Positions 54,313-64,000 of a DNA stretch of 64,000 bases are shown piece by piece; position 1 is the stretch's first letter, and each line of letters opens with the position of its first letter. The position numbers and the translations under genes were made by a program. The stretch is from the NCBI GenBank assembly GCA_021397835.1, contig JAJFZO010000575.1, positions 2,423,001-2,487,000 on the forward strand. Reading direction: 5' to 3'. Below the pieces are notes generated by a model. It did not search any database. It worked only from the letters and a program-made list of their open reading frames with translations, and had not been told where the DNA came from. The stretch is from Moringa oleifera. Lineage: Eukaryota > Streptophyta > Magnoliopsida > Brassicales > Moringaceae.

Positions 54313-54939
54313 TGCAGAGCCTTGCTGCTAATGCTTCTGACCATTTCCCAGAAGTTTAGGATCTCCCAATTCAAATCTTAAGAAAAAATAATCAGGGCAC
54401 ATTCTTCAAACTTCTGTGAAGATTTGAGCTGCCCATCTTTTCAAAATTTAGAACTTAAAAAGTCTCGTCCTTAATGTTATTTGGTAGAGTAATTTGGTTT
54501 AGGATGTAATAGCATGTGTAGTATGTTTATAGTTAGTTTTGTAGAGGGGGCAGTCTGACGTTATAAATAATATACTCAAAAGTGAGTTTTAAGGTTATTT
54601 AATTGGCAGAGATAAGTAGTGCTATGTTAAATAATTTTTTTTGTTCAGGCTAAGGATGGAAGTGGTTAGCTCAGACTCTTGGGACTGCGTGTAAGCAGAG
54701 CGTCTATCCATGTACTCTTTGCTTCCTACCAAGTCAGATGCATCACCACAGCCATGAACTTGCATCTCCTGCATGAATCCAACTAACCGAAAGGAGTTAT
54801 TCCTAGTCCCTTGCAAAGAGATTGAATCCCAGTTCCAGCGGGTCTCACCTTGTAGTTGGTTTACAATCAGTTCAGATATTGTAACTTCTGCGATTGGTGG
54901 GATTTGGATGAGATCATTTAAGTTGTGCGTCAAAATTAT
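54313..54939. other. 3' UTR and spacer of SANT gene
   Basis: The first about 250 bp is probably 3' UTR. The rest is spacer without recognised genes. Confidence 0.5.
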
Positions 54940-55067
54940 ATTGCACAATTATTAATCATATGACAGGTTCAGAAGCATGAAGGAAGACACTCATCAGTTA
55001 TATATTGCACAAATTATTGACCATATGACAAGTTCATAGGCATGAAGGAAAGCACTAATCAGTTGTA
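54940..55067. repeat. 64-bp tandem repeat, two copies
   Basis: Units start at 54940 and 55004, each beginning attgcacaa and containing tatgaca(g/a)gttca and gcatgaagga(a). The second unit runs into tcagttgtattggaaacggc, which is repeated perfectly at 55219-55242. Confidence 0.85.
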
Positions 55068-55189
55068 TTGGAAACGGCAACTTGGCCCTTGGCATAGGCC
55101 CACGAGGGTTGAGGATGGAAGCCGGTGAGTATTCTGTCAGTCCATATACGTTTGTACCCACTGCTCTGACCATTCTCTTTGATTTCGGA

Positions 55190-56350
55190 AAACATTTTAA
55201 GCATTCCAAGTTAACAGATCAGTTGTATTGGAAACGGCAACTGTATTGATTATCAGGAACATTCCTCACGAGATCATCAAAAGAAGTCATTTATACAGCA
55301 ACAAAGAGGTAGAATGAAAACAAACAAAATCATTTGAGCACCATAAAAGGTCTAACCTTCACCCTGCAAAAGAACCGTTAAGTGATCAGAACACTTCTAT
55401 TGTATTGTATAAAATTTAAGACTGAACTACAAAGAACATAGAAGATGACAATCCTTAAACAGCCAACACAAATGCATGCAATGTGCAGAATGAGAACATA
55501 TAGCAAGCTAGCCAATGAGTATCCAAGTGCATACAAAACTTGCATTAGGTTCACTTCCTCGTTCTTCCTCAAGTACCAACAGATTGATACCCACGTTGTC
55601 CAGACCAAAGCTTCCATACCATAAATGTTGCTTTAACCTGAAGTTCGGTGTAATCCATAGAGCAAGGACCCAACAGAGAAGATTATGATGGCAGTGACTC
55701 CGGATAATTTCCTCAACAATATCCAGCTTATTTGTTTGAGAACATGATCAATAATCCAATGTTAGCCAAACTAGAGAAGACAATTTCTTTGTCCAGATCG
55801 AATTGGAGGCAGCAGGATCAATGCTTGCTCTTTACTGCTATAATAAGAGTACTTCCATCACTAGCCTGTATATGCAAAGGCACTAATCACTGAGGACAGG
55901 CCACATTAATTACAAGTTGTGGCCTTTAATGAAATCAACTCACTTGAGTCGATGCAAAAAAGTTGACAGTAAAATTTTTCTGAAACTTTTCTATAGTTTG
56001 ACATCTTCCGCATGACATTCTAAACCCATTTGATAAAACCGTACATTCTAATTTCCATGCATGCACTAGGGAAGGACATAACACCTGAAACCTAAAATTG
56101 AAACTCATCGTTTGAGTCAAAAGATGTGTTAGAACACTAGTTAATCAAAGCATAATAACATGTCAACCTACTTGAATCTCTATAACTAGCCCCCATGGGA
56201 TCGATTCAGTGATCTAGACCATAGAGGGGCAGTGGGTCTAGAGGGACAGTCTAAGGCATCCTGAGTTTCACTCCACAATATATAGTAAGTCTCGTGGAAG
56301 GAAGACATCACTCTCCAAGTTATAAGGAATGAGAGGTACAAGAAATGGTA
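55190..56350 (+). repeat. Direct host repeat, left copy
   Basis: Matches 60085-61055 in the same orientation with many substitutions and indels. Landmarks shared include tgagca/tgagct followed by aaggtctaacctt, ttagaacac, aatctctataact and gtctaaggcatcctgagttt. No coding function seen. The right copy lies just 3' of the small membrane-protein gene, so the pair may derive from its 3' region. Confidence 0.8.
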
Positions 56351-56362
56351 ATGCCCACCGAG

Positions 56363-58000
56363 TGTTGAGATAAAATTTTGAAAACTTGATTCTATCCTAA
56401 TCTCTAATTCCAATTTTACACGAAGTTGATTTTATTCTTATCTAATTTTTAGTATTACTTCAAAGATTTAATACTTTTGATAATTATCTTGAAGATAATC
56501 ATCATCTTATTATTAGAGATAGTTATCCTTTTTTATAGATACCTGATGTTTATTTTTTCACTGTATAACTCATTCTTCCCATTCATTTTACATACAAAGA
56601 TTTATTCTACTCTATTTTTAGGGAGAGGATTCTAAGAGTAAAAGTATCTTCCCATTGTACTTGAGTTCTATGTGGTGAAGAATATTTTGAATTTCATCTC
56701 ACGTAAATATATTATTGAAATAGGTAAATCTATTTATTCTCTTTTTTCTTAACTTTTTTTGACTTATTTTTTAATTATTTTATTGTTATCTTATGCCTAT
56801 CTATTTCTCTTAATTTTTCAACAATTGGTATCAAACTTAGTTATATTCTTAATTAGGTACAAGATCATGACTGAAAAGATTAGGTTTCATCAATTTGAGA
56901 TCTCGAATAACCATCCAATTTGGAAGTTGAAGATGCATGTGATTTTTGTGACTGATGAACGTGTTGTAACTCTTGCTAAAATAGAAGAGAAGCTAGTAAA
57001 AATACCTCATGTGACTTTGCTAAAAGAAATAACTAGCGACGACACATATGCACTTAGTACTAGAAGAGATGATTTAAAAATTACATAATTTGTATAAAAA
57101 AAAATCTTTATCAAACAAGATCACTTTGCAAAAGAAACAATACTCCGTAAAGATGGAGCAAAGAGTTCCAATACAATAATATTTGAATGATTTCAACACC
57201 TTAATTAGCATATTAACAATTATTGAAAAAAAACTTGATGAAAAAATAGTTACTCTTTTACTTTGTTCTTTGCTTGAACCCTGGAATTCTTTGATTATGA
57301 ACATTGGTAGAAATTTTAATATCACTTTTGAATCTATTATAACTATGTTGCTTTCTGAAGAGAATCTTACGAATATAAATAATGATTCGTCAGAAAATGT
57401 AATGCTAATACATAATAGATCTAGTGAAAAAAGTGATAGATATAAAACTCAAGGAAGTCAAGAGACAAAAACAAGGTAAAATGTTAAAATTAGGGAAAGA
57501 AGGGTCACACTAGGAAAGCATGCAAACTAAGGAATGTTAATACATTAACCTACAAATATTCACTAACTCTTATATCAATATTATTGAAAACAAGAATTCA
57601 TTTAAAGATAAGGAGAAGTTTTCAATAAATAAATGAGAAAGTAAGCAAAAAATCAGTGGATATTAGATTTTTCATATGACACCTAATAGATTTGGTTTCA
57701 TATTCACCTGTCATATGAAGCTATTTTTTACAGATAATAACCACACATATAAAATAATAGTAATTGAAAAAATTCAAATCAAGATGTTCGACTGCACACA
57801 TATAAGATCAAGGATGCACCATATTTTAGATCTTAAAAAAAGTCTCTTATCTTTGAGAAAAAAAAGTCGAACCACTTGTATCAACACCTTGTTACCTATT
57901 TCAAATTATACAATGATTTTATTTAGCTTGTAAACCAAATTCTTTTTACTTTTAACAAAAAAAAAAACTTTTGGATTGGGTCACGTAAGTTTCTTTATTA
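56363..58000 (+). mobile_element. Degenerate Ty1-copia element, plus orientation
   Basis: The LTR-like sequence at about 56363-56820 is followed by a primer-binding-site relic for initiator Met-tRNA (attggtatcaaact, 56824-56837). Gag relics follow (FEISNNHPIWKLKMHV near 56900; LLEPWNSLIMNIGRNFNITF near 57270). A zinc knuckle with two Cys codons lost (GKKGHTRKACKLRN, 57482-57531) leads to a protease-region relic (WILDFS, then HMKLFFTDNN, 57655-57900) and a pre-integrase-like GLGHVS near 57975. Stops and frameshifts run throughout. Integrase, RT and RNase H are missing. Confidence 0.85.
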
Positions 58001-58199
58001 ATACTTTCACCGTAGAAATGTAATCTTTTAAATCTTATTAAAGTCAATACTTGATATCCGAGCATAAATTTCGATCATTAACCAAACGTTATATCTTTCA
58101 ATATTCTCATTAATATTCTTTTTAACTTGTAAACCGCTCTATAGCCTTTTTGGGTAGTGCAAAGGTTCTTTCTTTGCCTCCATAACCAGCTTTCATTCT

Positions 58200-59308
58200 G
58201 CAACTACTTATGTTCATTTGACTATTTTCAACTACTTGTTTTCTTAAAAAAAAACTTATACCCATCTTCATTAAATCTTCCTAAAGACAAGATTTTTTCA
58301 AATATCTAAAATATGGCACACCATCAAAATTGTGTGTGTGTAACCATCAAACAATTGGATTCAAATTTTTTCAATTCCCATTATTTTACATGTTGTTATC
58401 ATCCATGTAAACAATATCTTCATATGAAGGGTGAACATAAAGCCAAATTATATTGGTGCCATATGAAAAGAAAAATCAAGATCCACTGATGTTGCATATT
58501 CTCTCATTATTTATTGACAACACCTCTTTATCTTCTCATGGATCCTTTAATTTAACAATATTGACATGAGAATTAATAATGTTTTTAGATTATTTAATTA
58601 ACATTCCTTGATTTGAAAGCTTTCCTAGTGCGACCATTCTCTTCATAATTCTAACAATTTATCTAATTCTTATCCTTATTGCCTTGAGATTTATATCCAT
58701 CACCTTTCTTGTTAGATCTATCATGTGTATTACCATCATGTTTTTAGTTGAACTATTATTTATTTTTCAAGTACTGTTCACATCAAAATCCTTACTAATG
58801 CTCATAATCAAGAAAAGCAAAAAAGTAACTCTTTTTCATCAATCTTTTTTATAATAATTAACATATTAATTAAGGTGTTGAAATCATTCAAGTGTCCTTA
58901 TAATAAAGTCTTTTCCTCCATCTTTATAATAAAGGAACAAGACTTACATTACAAGAATATTCAAGTGTTCACAAGGAGATCTTGTTTTGACAAAAAAATT
59001 TCTTTACACAAATTAGCAATTTTTTTTCATTATCCTTTTCCACTTATTTTTCAAATACATTGAACAAAACCACCTCTTCTAACACCAACTGAATATCTAT
59101 CATGTTAATTTATTTATTTATTTATTTTGGCAAAGTCAACATTAGATATCTTCATCGCCTTTCTTTTTGTTTCACCAAAGGTTACAGCACATTCATCCTT
59201 CACAAGAGTGAATGCATCTTCAACTTCCAAACTTGGTAGTTAGAACCACTAAACTTCGGGATCTCAATCCAGGTAAAACTTGCCGTTCCCATGTTTGAAT
59301 CACACTGT

Positions 59309-59350
<42 letters not shown>

Positions 59351-59660
59351 ATAATAAAATAATTTTAAAAACCTATTCAAAAAAATAAAAAATAAAGAAA
59401 GAACTAAGCAGATTTACATGGTTCCACAATATCCTACCTTTTACGGGGTACAACTTAGAATATTCTTCACTAGAAAAAAAACTTCAAGTACAATGGAAGA
59501 TAAGTCTATATATAAGAACAGAAAACTTCACAATATAAACGTAGAATACATAGGGACAAAGCAGATACTTAGAACCCCTCAACCAGTGAAAAAATAAAAA
59601 TCTGATAACTATGAAAAAAGATAACAATAGACGTTCAAAATTTTTAAATCCAAAGATGCC
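58200..59660 (-). mobile_element. Degenerate Ty1-copia element, minus orientation
   Basis: The reverse complement repeats the features of the plus element: an LTR relic (59400-59650, sharing caagtacaatggaagat and cagtgaaaaaataaa), gag (the complement of gaatgatttcaacacc near 58875), a zinc-knuckle relic (TRKAFKSRNVN near 58600) and a protease region (HMKILFTWMITTCKI near 58430). It ends at nearly the same place in pol, so the two elements face each other tail to tail. Heavily mutated. Confidence 0.8.
59311..59343. repeat. (AT)n microsatellite
   Basis: About 16 perfect AT units, just beside the LTR of the minus-strand copia relic. Confidence 0.95.
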
Positions 59661-59679
59661 TTATCCAAAGAAGATTTAT

Positions 59680-59900
59680 TCTTCTACTTTATCAAGTAGT
59701 TTAAATTTTAGATGAGGATAATCTTTAGTTTAGATATCTAGATAAGTACAATTTTAGATCTTGGTTGTTTATTTTCTCCTATAAATAAGACCTCCATAAG
59801 TCTTTGCAAGCCATTCAAAGCAATTTCAAGTTGCAAGAGTTATATCTCTTATTCTTTCTCTCCTCTCAAAAAACCAAACAAATCCGCATCCCAAAAAAAC
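59680..59900 (+). mobile_element. Probable LTR fragment of another copia element
   Basis: Contains a TATA-like ctcctataaataag followed by aagcaatttcaagttgcaag and a pyrimidine-rich end, an arrangement typical of copia LTR R-U5 regions. No internal domain attached. Confidence 0.45.
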
Positions 59901-60084
59901 CAACATAGACAAGTACTAAAAACTGGATAAAAATAGGTTCAAGGTTTGATGTAAGAGATTACAATGAAACAAGTTTTCAAAAATCCTACCTTAATAGTTT
60001 AGATATGAAACAAGGAGAAGAACATAAATGAAAAAAGAACATTATTTAACCCCATAAATGCAAGAAGCAATGCCCAAAAGGAGT

Positions 60085-61055
60085 ACCTTTAAGTATTCTA
60101 AGTTGACAGACTACTATGTTGTTTTCCTCAGGAAATCATTGTACAGAAACGCCGGTTTTTTTTTTTGGGGGGGGGGAGGAAGGGAGCATGGGGTTTGGGG
60201 GAAGTCAGAATGAAAACAAGATCAATCATTTGAGCTCCACATAAGGTCTAACCTTCAACCTGCCCAAAAAAAAAAAAAAATCGTAAGGTGATTAGACAAA
60301 AGTGAACACTGCACTACAGACAACATAAAAGATAACAATTCTCACATAACCATAAATATAAATGCATGCAACAAGCAGAATGAGAACATGTAGCAAGCTA
60401 TAGTTCAATACCTCATTCATTCTCCAGTAGCAACAGGTTGATGCCTACATTATCCATACCAAAATTTTCATACTATAGCATAACTGTTGCTTTAATCTGG
60501 AGCATGGTCTAATCCATAGACTAAAGACTCGATAAAAAAAGATTATGATAGCAGTAACTCCTCAAAGTTCATTACCAACATCCGCTTATTTGTTTCAGAA
60601 GATGATCAATCATTCAATGTTGACCAGACCAGACAAGACTTAAGTCGATGCCAAAGTGTTAACATAACAAAATTTCTAAAACTTTATTATGGTTTGACAC
60701 CTTTCACATGATATTCTGAATTCATTTGATAAATCATGTCTTCTAATGGCATATATGCACTATGGAAGGACATGACATCTGGAATCTAAAATAGAAACTT
60801 GGTCGTCTGAGTCAAAAGAGGCATTAGAACACCGGTTAATTAAAGAACAATCACATGTAAACCGGCTAGAATCTCTATAACTGGCCATGATGGGATTGCC
60901 TCAGTAATCTGGGCCATGGAGGGATGGTCTAAGGCATCCTGAGTTTGATTCCAAACGACGATCAGCTTATGCTGCTACAGAGTGAGTCCTGTGGAGCCAA
61001 CACATCATTCTCCAGGTTGTCAGGAGTGAGAGGTACACAAAGTGGCCATGCCCAA
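60085..61055 (+). repeat. Direct host repeat, right copy
   Basis: Counterpart of 55190-56350, separated from it by the inverted copia pair. Contains a T11-G10 homopolymer junction near 60160. It lies directly 3' of the small membrane-protein gene and may be part of its 3' UTR. Confidence 0.8.
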
Positions 61056-61189
61056 GGAGTTTACCAGATATATCAATGAAAAAATCGTGTACAACGTAGA
61101 TCTGGGAAACTACTATACTATCTCTGAATTTCTCAACAAACAAGATTTTACGATCAGAAGTTGACACAGAAAGAGAAAGAGAGACTAAC

Positions 61190-61507
61190 TCAGATTACCG
61201 GAGCCGGATTCTGGTTCTGTCTGGCCACTGACTCGAGACTTGATACTCTGGTTTCTAGAGCATGAAATTTCTCCTTCAGCTGCAATTAATTTTTATAGCT
61301 TACTTTTCACAAATAATAAAATTAACGGAAATATGAGCAGCATCGACGAACAAGAAGAGGACCTAAATATGAATTGATAGAAAGAGTGCTTACATCAGAG
61401 GAAAGGGCATATCGGTCAGCGTAAAGGTCCTTCCACACAAACTGCGCGATTGCAACTCCCGTAGTCGAGAACCCCAGGGTGAACCAAAGCAAGCGACTCC
61501 TCAACAT
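61190..61507 (-). CDS. Small single-span membrane protein, conserved in plants (67 aa)
   Basis: Two exons, 61507-61394 and 61279-61190; 67 residues. MLRSRLLWFTLGFSTTGVAI begins a short basic N-terminus and one hydrophobic segment. Then AQFVWKDLYADRYALSSD leads across the intron into a short amphipathic, coiled-coil-like stretch LKEKFHALETRVSSLESV, ending NPAPVI. This resembles small uncharacterised plant proteins I remember only in outline; function unknown, possibly organelle membrane. The TGA at 61192 overlaps a possible donor (gtaatc at 61198), so a spliced, slightly longer C-terminus cannot be excluded. The open frame extends upstream of the chosen ATG, but that part looks like leader. 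Confidence 0.75.
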
Positions 61508-61859
61508 TTCTCCCACAAGCTCGCTGAAGAAGATCACGAGTCCCACGAACTTAAGAGAGGGGGAATCGGTGGTCCAACAGGTCTTCCGCTCTTCTTTATT
61601 CTTTCTTTGGGCCGAAGTCTTCCTCTTGTGGGTTGACGACCGACTAGGAAACCTGGCCCAACATGTGTCAAAAGGAAGAGTTTGGCCCATCAATTTGACG
61701 GATTAGGTATTCTTGGTTTCGTTTGTTTTACTCGGCTCCACGGTGTGTCCTCTTCCGGCGAGGGCCAAGGAGAGAGAAATTTTAACATTTAATCTTCTCT
61801 CTGCTTTCCTTGGTTTTCACCATTTTTGTCCTTGTCGTCCTTTTCACATGCTTTGATTT

Positions 61860-62230
61860 TCAGGTTTCTAAGGATGCTGTCAATGAAGGGTGCTCCGTTG
61901 AAGGGACATCTGCCCAAATGACTGTTTTGGAACCTCTAAATCTTAATGACAACGGCTGTTTCACATTCTTTGACGAAGATTTGATGGTCGGATTTCTATA
62001 TGCGTTCTTGAAAGTGTTCACTTTAATTGAATTAATTGCTGTGTACTGTTACATACCACAGACTTTAGAAGGAGACAGGAGAAGAAGAAGAAGCCTTCCA
62101 TTAAAGAGGAGAAAGATAAACATTTATTATCAAAACCTCCACCAAGCAGACTGTCCAAAATAGCTGTGTTTCAGCGGATCCCATCAATGGAATACTGCCA
62201 ACTGTTCAGAATGATAAAAGCAACACTAAT
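61860..62230 (+). other. Unassigned possible exons
   Basis: Two stretches of coding-like composition with plausible splice borders. From ttttcag at 61863 comes VSKDAVNEGCSVEGTSAQMT up to a donor near 61985. From cacag near 62060 comes either FRRRQEKKKKPSIKEEKDKH with LSKIAVFQRIPSMEYCQLF, or an Arg-rich alternative frame. No start codon is convincing and the family is unknown. It overlaps the likely 3' flank of the convergent bZIP gene. It may be a gene relic. Confidence 0.25.
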
Positions 62231-62333
62231 TTGAGAATTGAGCAAAATTGATACAGTAAATTCAGTTATTCCTGTGTTCATTAAAGCGAATGCAAGGATT
62301 CTGCTTTATTTCTTCCCATCTTCAGGACTTCTG

Positions 62334-63800
62334 TCACTTTTGAAGGTGGCTGGCTTCCTGCTCATCTTGCACTTGGGAGTCATGTCCCTGCAGCTGCTGT
62401 TGGGTTCCAGAGGCAAGGTCTACCTGATCTTGAACACGACCCTGCTGCAGAAAATCATGCTCCATCGGCTCCTGCTGATCCGGGTTCTGGCTTTGGAGAG
62501 TAGAGAATTGGTAGGTAGCAAAGATTGGAGCAGTTGCAGGATTGCTGTTCTGGGACATTGCAGGGAGGTTGACTCGGGTTCCACCATTGAGAGTGAACTG
62601 AGCAGTCAGTAACTTCAAGTTTTGGATCTCATCTCTTATCTGATCGTTCAGTGCTGTTGTGCCAGAAACATGACAAACATAATAAAGTAAAGATCTTTTC
62701 ATCAATGGTTTCCTTTGCAGTCAAGCAAGATAAACAGAGTACCATCGCGAGAGAGCAATCAGGGGGAAAACTTGAAGGCAAATAGAAAGATTGCAGAGAA
62801 GTCAACAGGAAATCCTTACAGTCTTGCAAATGAATCTGGTGCAGAATGCTGGAGGTGCGTTCTTTCAGTTGCATGTTTTCAGTCTTCAAGGACTTGGATT
62901 CTGACTGCACATCAAAAGAAAACAAGAAAAGAAAATTGAAACAACTACAAAATAAGCTAAATGATTGTCAGCAGAACATAATGTCATCTGAAAAACTGGT
63001 AATCCTGCATTTTCACTTTACCTGCAGCAGAGTCAATCGAGATGATAATGCAGCTGATCTAGAGTGCAAGCTCTGCAGTCCACGTTCAAGCATTTGCATG
63101 TATAACTTCTTCCTCTCCTTTGCTTTCACAGCGGAGATTCTATTTGTTATTATTCTGTTCCAAACTCAAATTAATGTATAATTAAATTGATATCAAACGT
63201 GTTGATCTTTTAAAGAGATAAATGATAATTCAACAAGCAAATCTATCAGAATAGATAATCTTTACTGGAAATCTCTACCTCCTTGCACGCTTTGGATCAA
63301 GGACGGCCAGGCTTGCAAGCACTTGAGGAGACATAGCTTTCCTGACTTCACCTGCCTGATCTTCAGCAGCTGGTTGCGCAGGTCCCAGTGAAAAGGCGGT
63401 TCTTTTTGGCTCACCTTGGGCCGCAGACTCATCAGCTGGCGCCTCTGGCACAGGTCTTTTGTTTGATGTTGGCTCCACCGCAGATTGCCCCACCTTGGAA
63501 GAAGCATTATGGCTTATGCTTAAGAAATTTGGGAGCAGGTCACCCTCCTTGGGCTTATTCATCTCACCCATATCAAGAGTTTGTGCCGTTGAACCTGACC
63601 CTTCAAACAATGTGTACGTCAACAGAGTTTCGTTATCACAACAACCAAGTAATTCGTTCCGGTTTTTGATTACCTGGTTCTTTGGAAGTTGCATTGGGGC
63701 TCGGTGGAGGCACTGGTTGGGAGGGCACATCTGGTTGGTGATTGTCAATGCATGATATCAGATCTTCTTCCCCTTGGATTGGATTCTTGTCGTTCTCCAT
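62334..63800 (-). CDS. Group I bZIP transcription factor (VIP1/bZIP29-like), divergent
   Basis: Five exons: 63800-63674, 63600-63279, 63154-63022, 62904-62820, 62653-62334; 328 residues. The acidic/Pro-rich N-terminus is followed by RKAMSPQVLASLAVLDPKRA, the conserved entry to the group I bZIP. The basic region is IITNRISAVKAKERKKLYMQ, keeping the group I Lys at the invariant Arg position (N-x7-K). The leucine zipper runs through LERGLQSLHSRSAALSSRLT, LKTENMQLKERTS and LNDQIRDEIQNLKLL. The C-terminus is Gln-rich. Group I factors bind DNA as dimers and regulate osmosensory and growth genes. The basic region departs from the usual NRQSAARSKERK. A second in-frame ATG at 63887 would add 29 residues. 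Confidence 0.88.
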
Positions 63801-64000
63801 CAAGGGAAACTTTTGATACCTGAGACACCGAGAACCAGAAGAAACACTCAGATTTAGAACCACTGATTCGATAGAAGAAACATCCATAAGACACTAGTTC
63901 ACTACTCGTAATCATAATCTTCGAAATCAGAAATCACGAGCAAGAGAGAGAAAAATAATCGAAACACAAAAAGGAGTTTCTTACTCAAAGCATTGATAAC

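Overview
The window is nuclear DNA from a flowering plant. The evidence is many short exons with GT-AG introns, AT-rich introns and intergenic DNA, plant-specific gene families (RNS2-type RNase, D-29-like LEA, F-box/LRR, plant PEX13 without an SH3 domain, group I bZIP) and decayed Ty1-copia retroelements. The species cannot be named from the sequence. Exon-intron structures below were built by hand from splice sites, reading phase and remembered family sequences; no alignment was run.

Layout. 197-4489 (-): 5' part of valyl-tRNA synthetase, running off the left edge, with an in-frame upstream ATG that would add a mitochondria-type leader. 5736-11775 (+): an intact RNS2-like T2 ribonuclease whose catalytic CAS II motif is split around a 4-nt microexon. 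12396-13767 (-): a secreted LEA protein. 14062-18957 (+): a dead tandem copy of the RNase gene, so the LEA gene sits between a live copy and a pseudogene. 20094-22643 (-): a conserved plant protein of unknown function, with a likely GC-AG intron. 25143-28186 (+): GPN3-type GTPase. 29061-32359 (-): ribosomal protein L5.

32640-37530 is a roughly 5 kb, extremely AT-rich block without genes, built partly of foldback repeats. 37790-40227 (+) encodes a small CxxC/CxxC protein like Arabidopsis At4g08330. Its stop codon is followed after only 8 nt by the ATG of an F-box/LRR protein (40236-41405, +). This compact two-gene arrangement is the most unusual thing in the window. 42462-45292 (-): the peroxisome import protein PEX13, with a diverged fragment resembling its last exon about 1.5 kb upstream. 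48648-54312 (+): a SANT/Myb-like nuclear protein.

54313-61189 is repeat territory: a 64-bp tandem repeat, two directly repeated host segments, and between them two degenerate copia elements facing each other tail to tail. The right end has a 67-residue single-membrane-span protein (61190-61507, -), unassigned possible exons, and a divergent group I bZIP factor (62334-63800, -).

The genes are unrelated housekeeping and regulatory loci with no common pathway: translation (ValRS, RPL5), RNA polymerase assembly (GPN3), RNA turnover (RNS2), peroxisome import (PEX13), stress protection (LEA), and transcription or protein turnover (SANT, bZIP, F-box).
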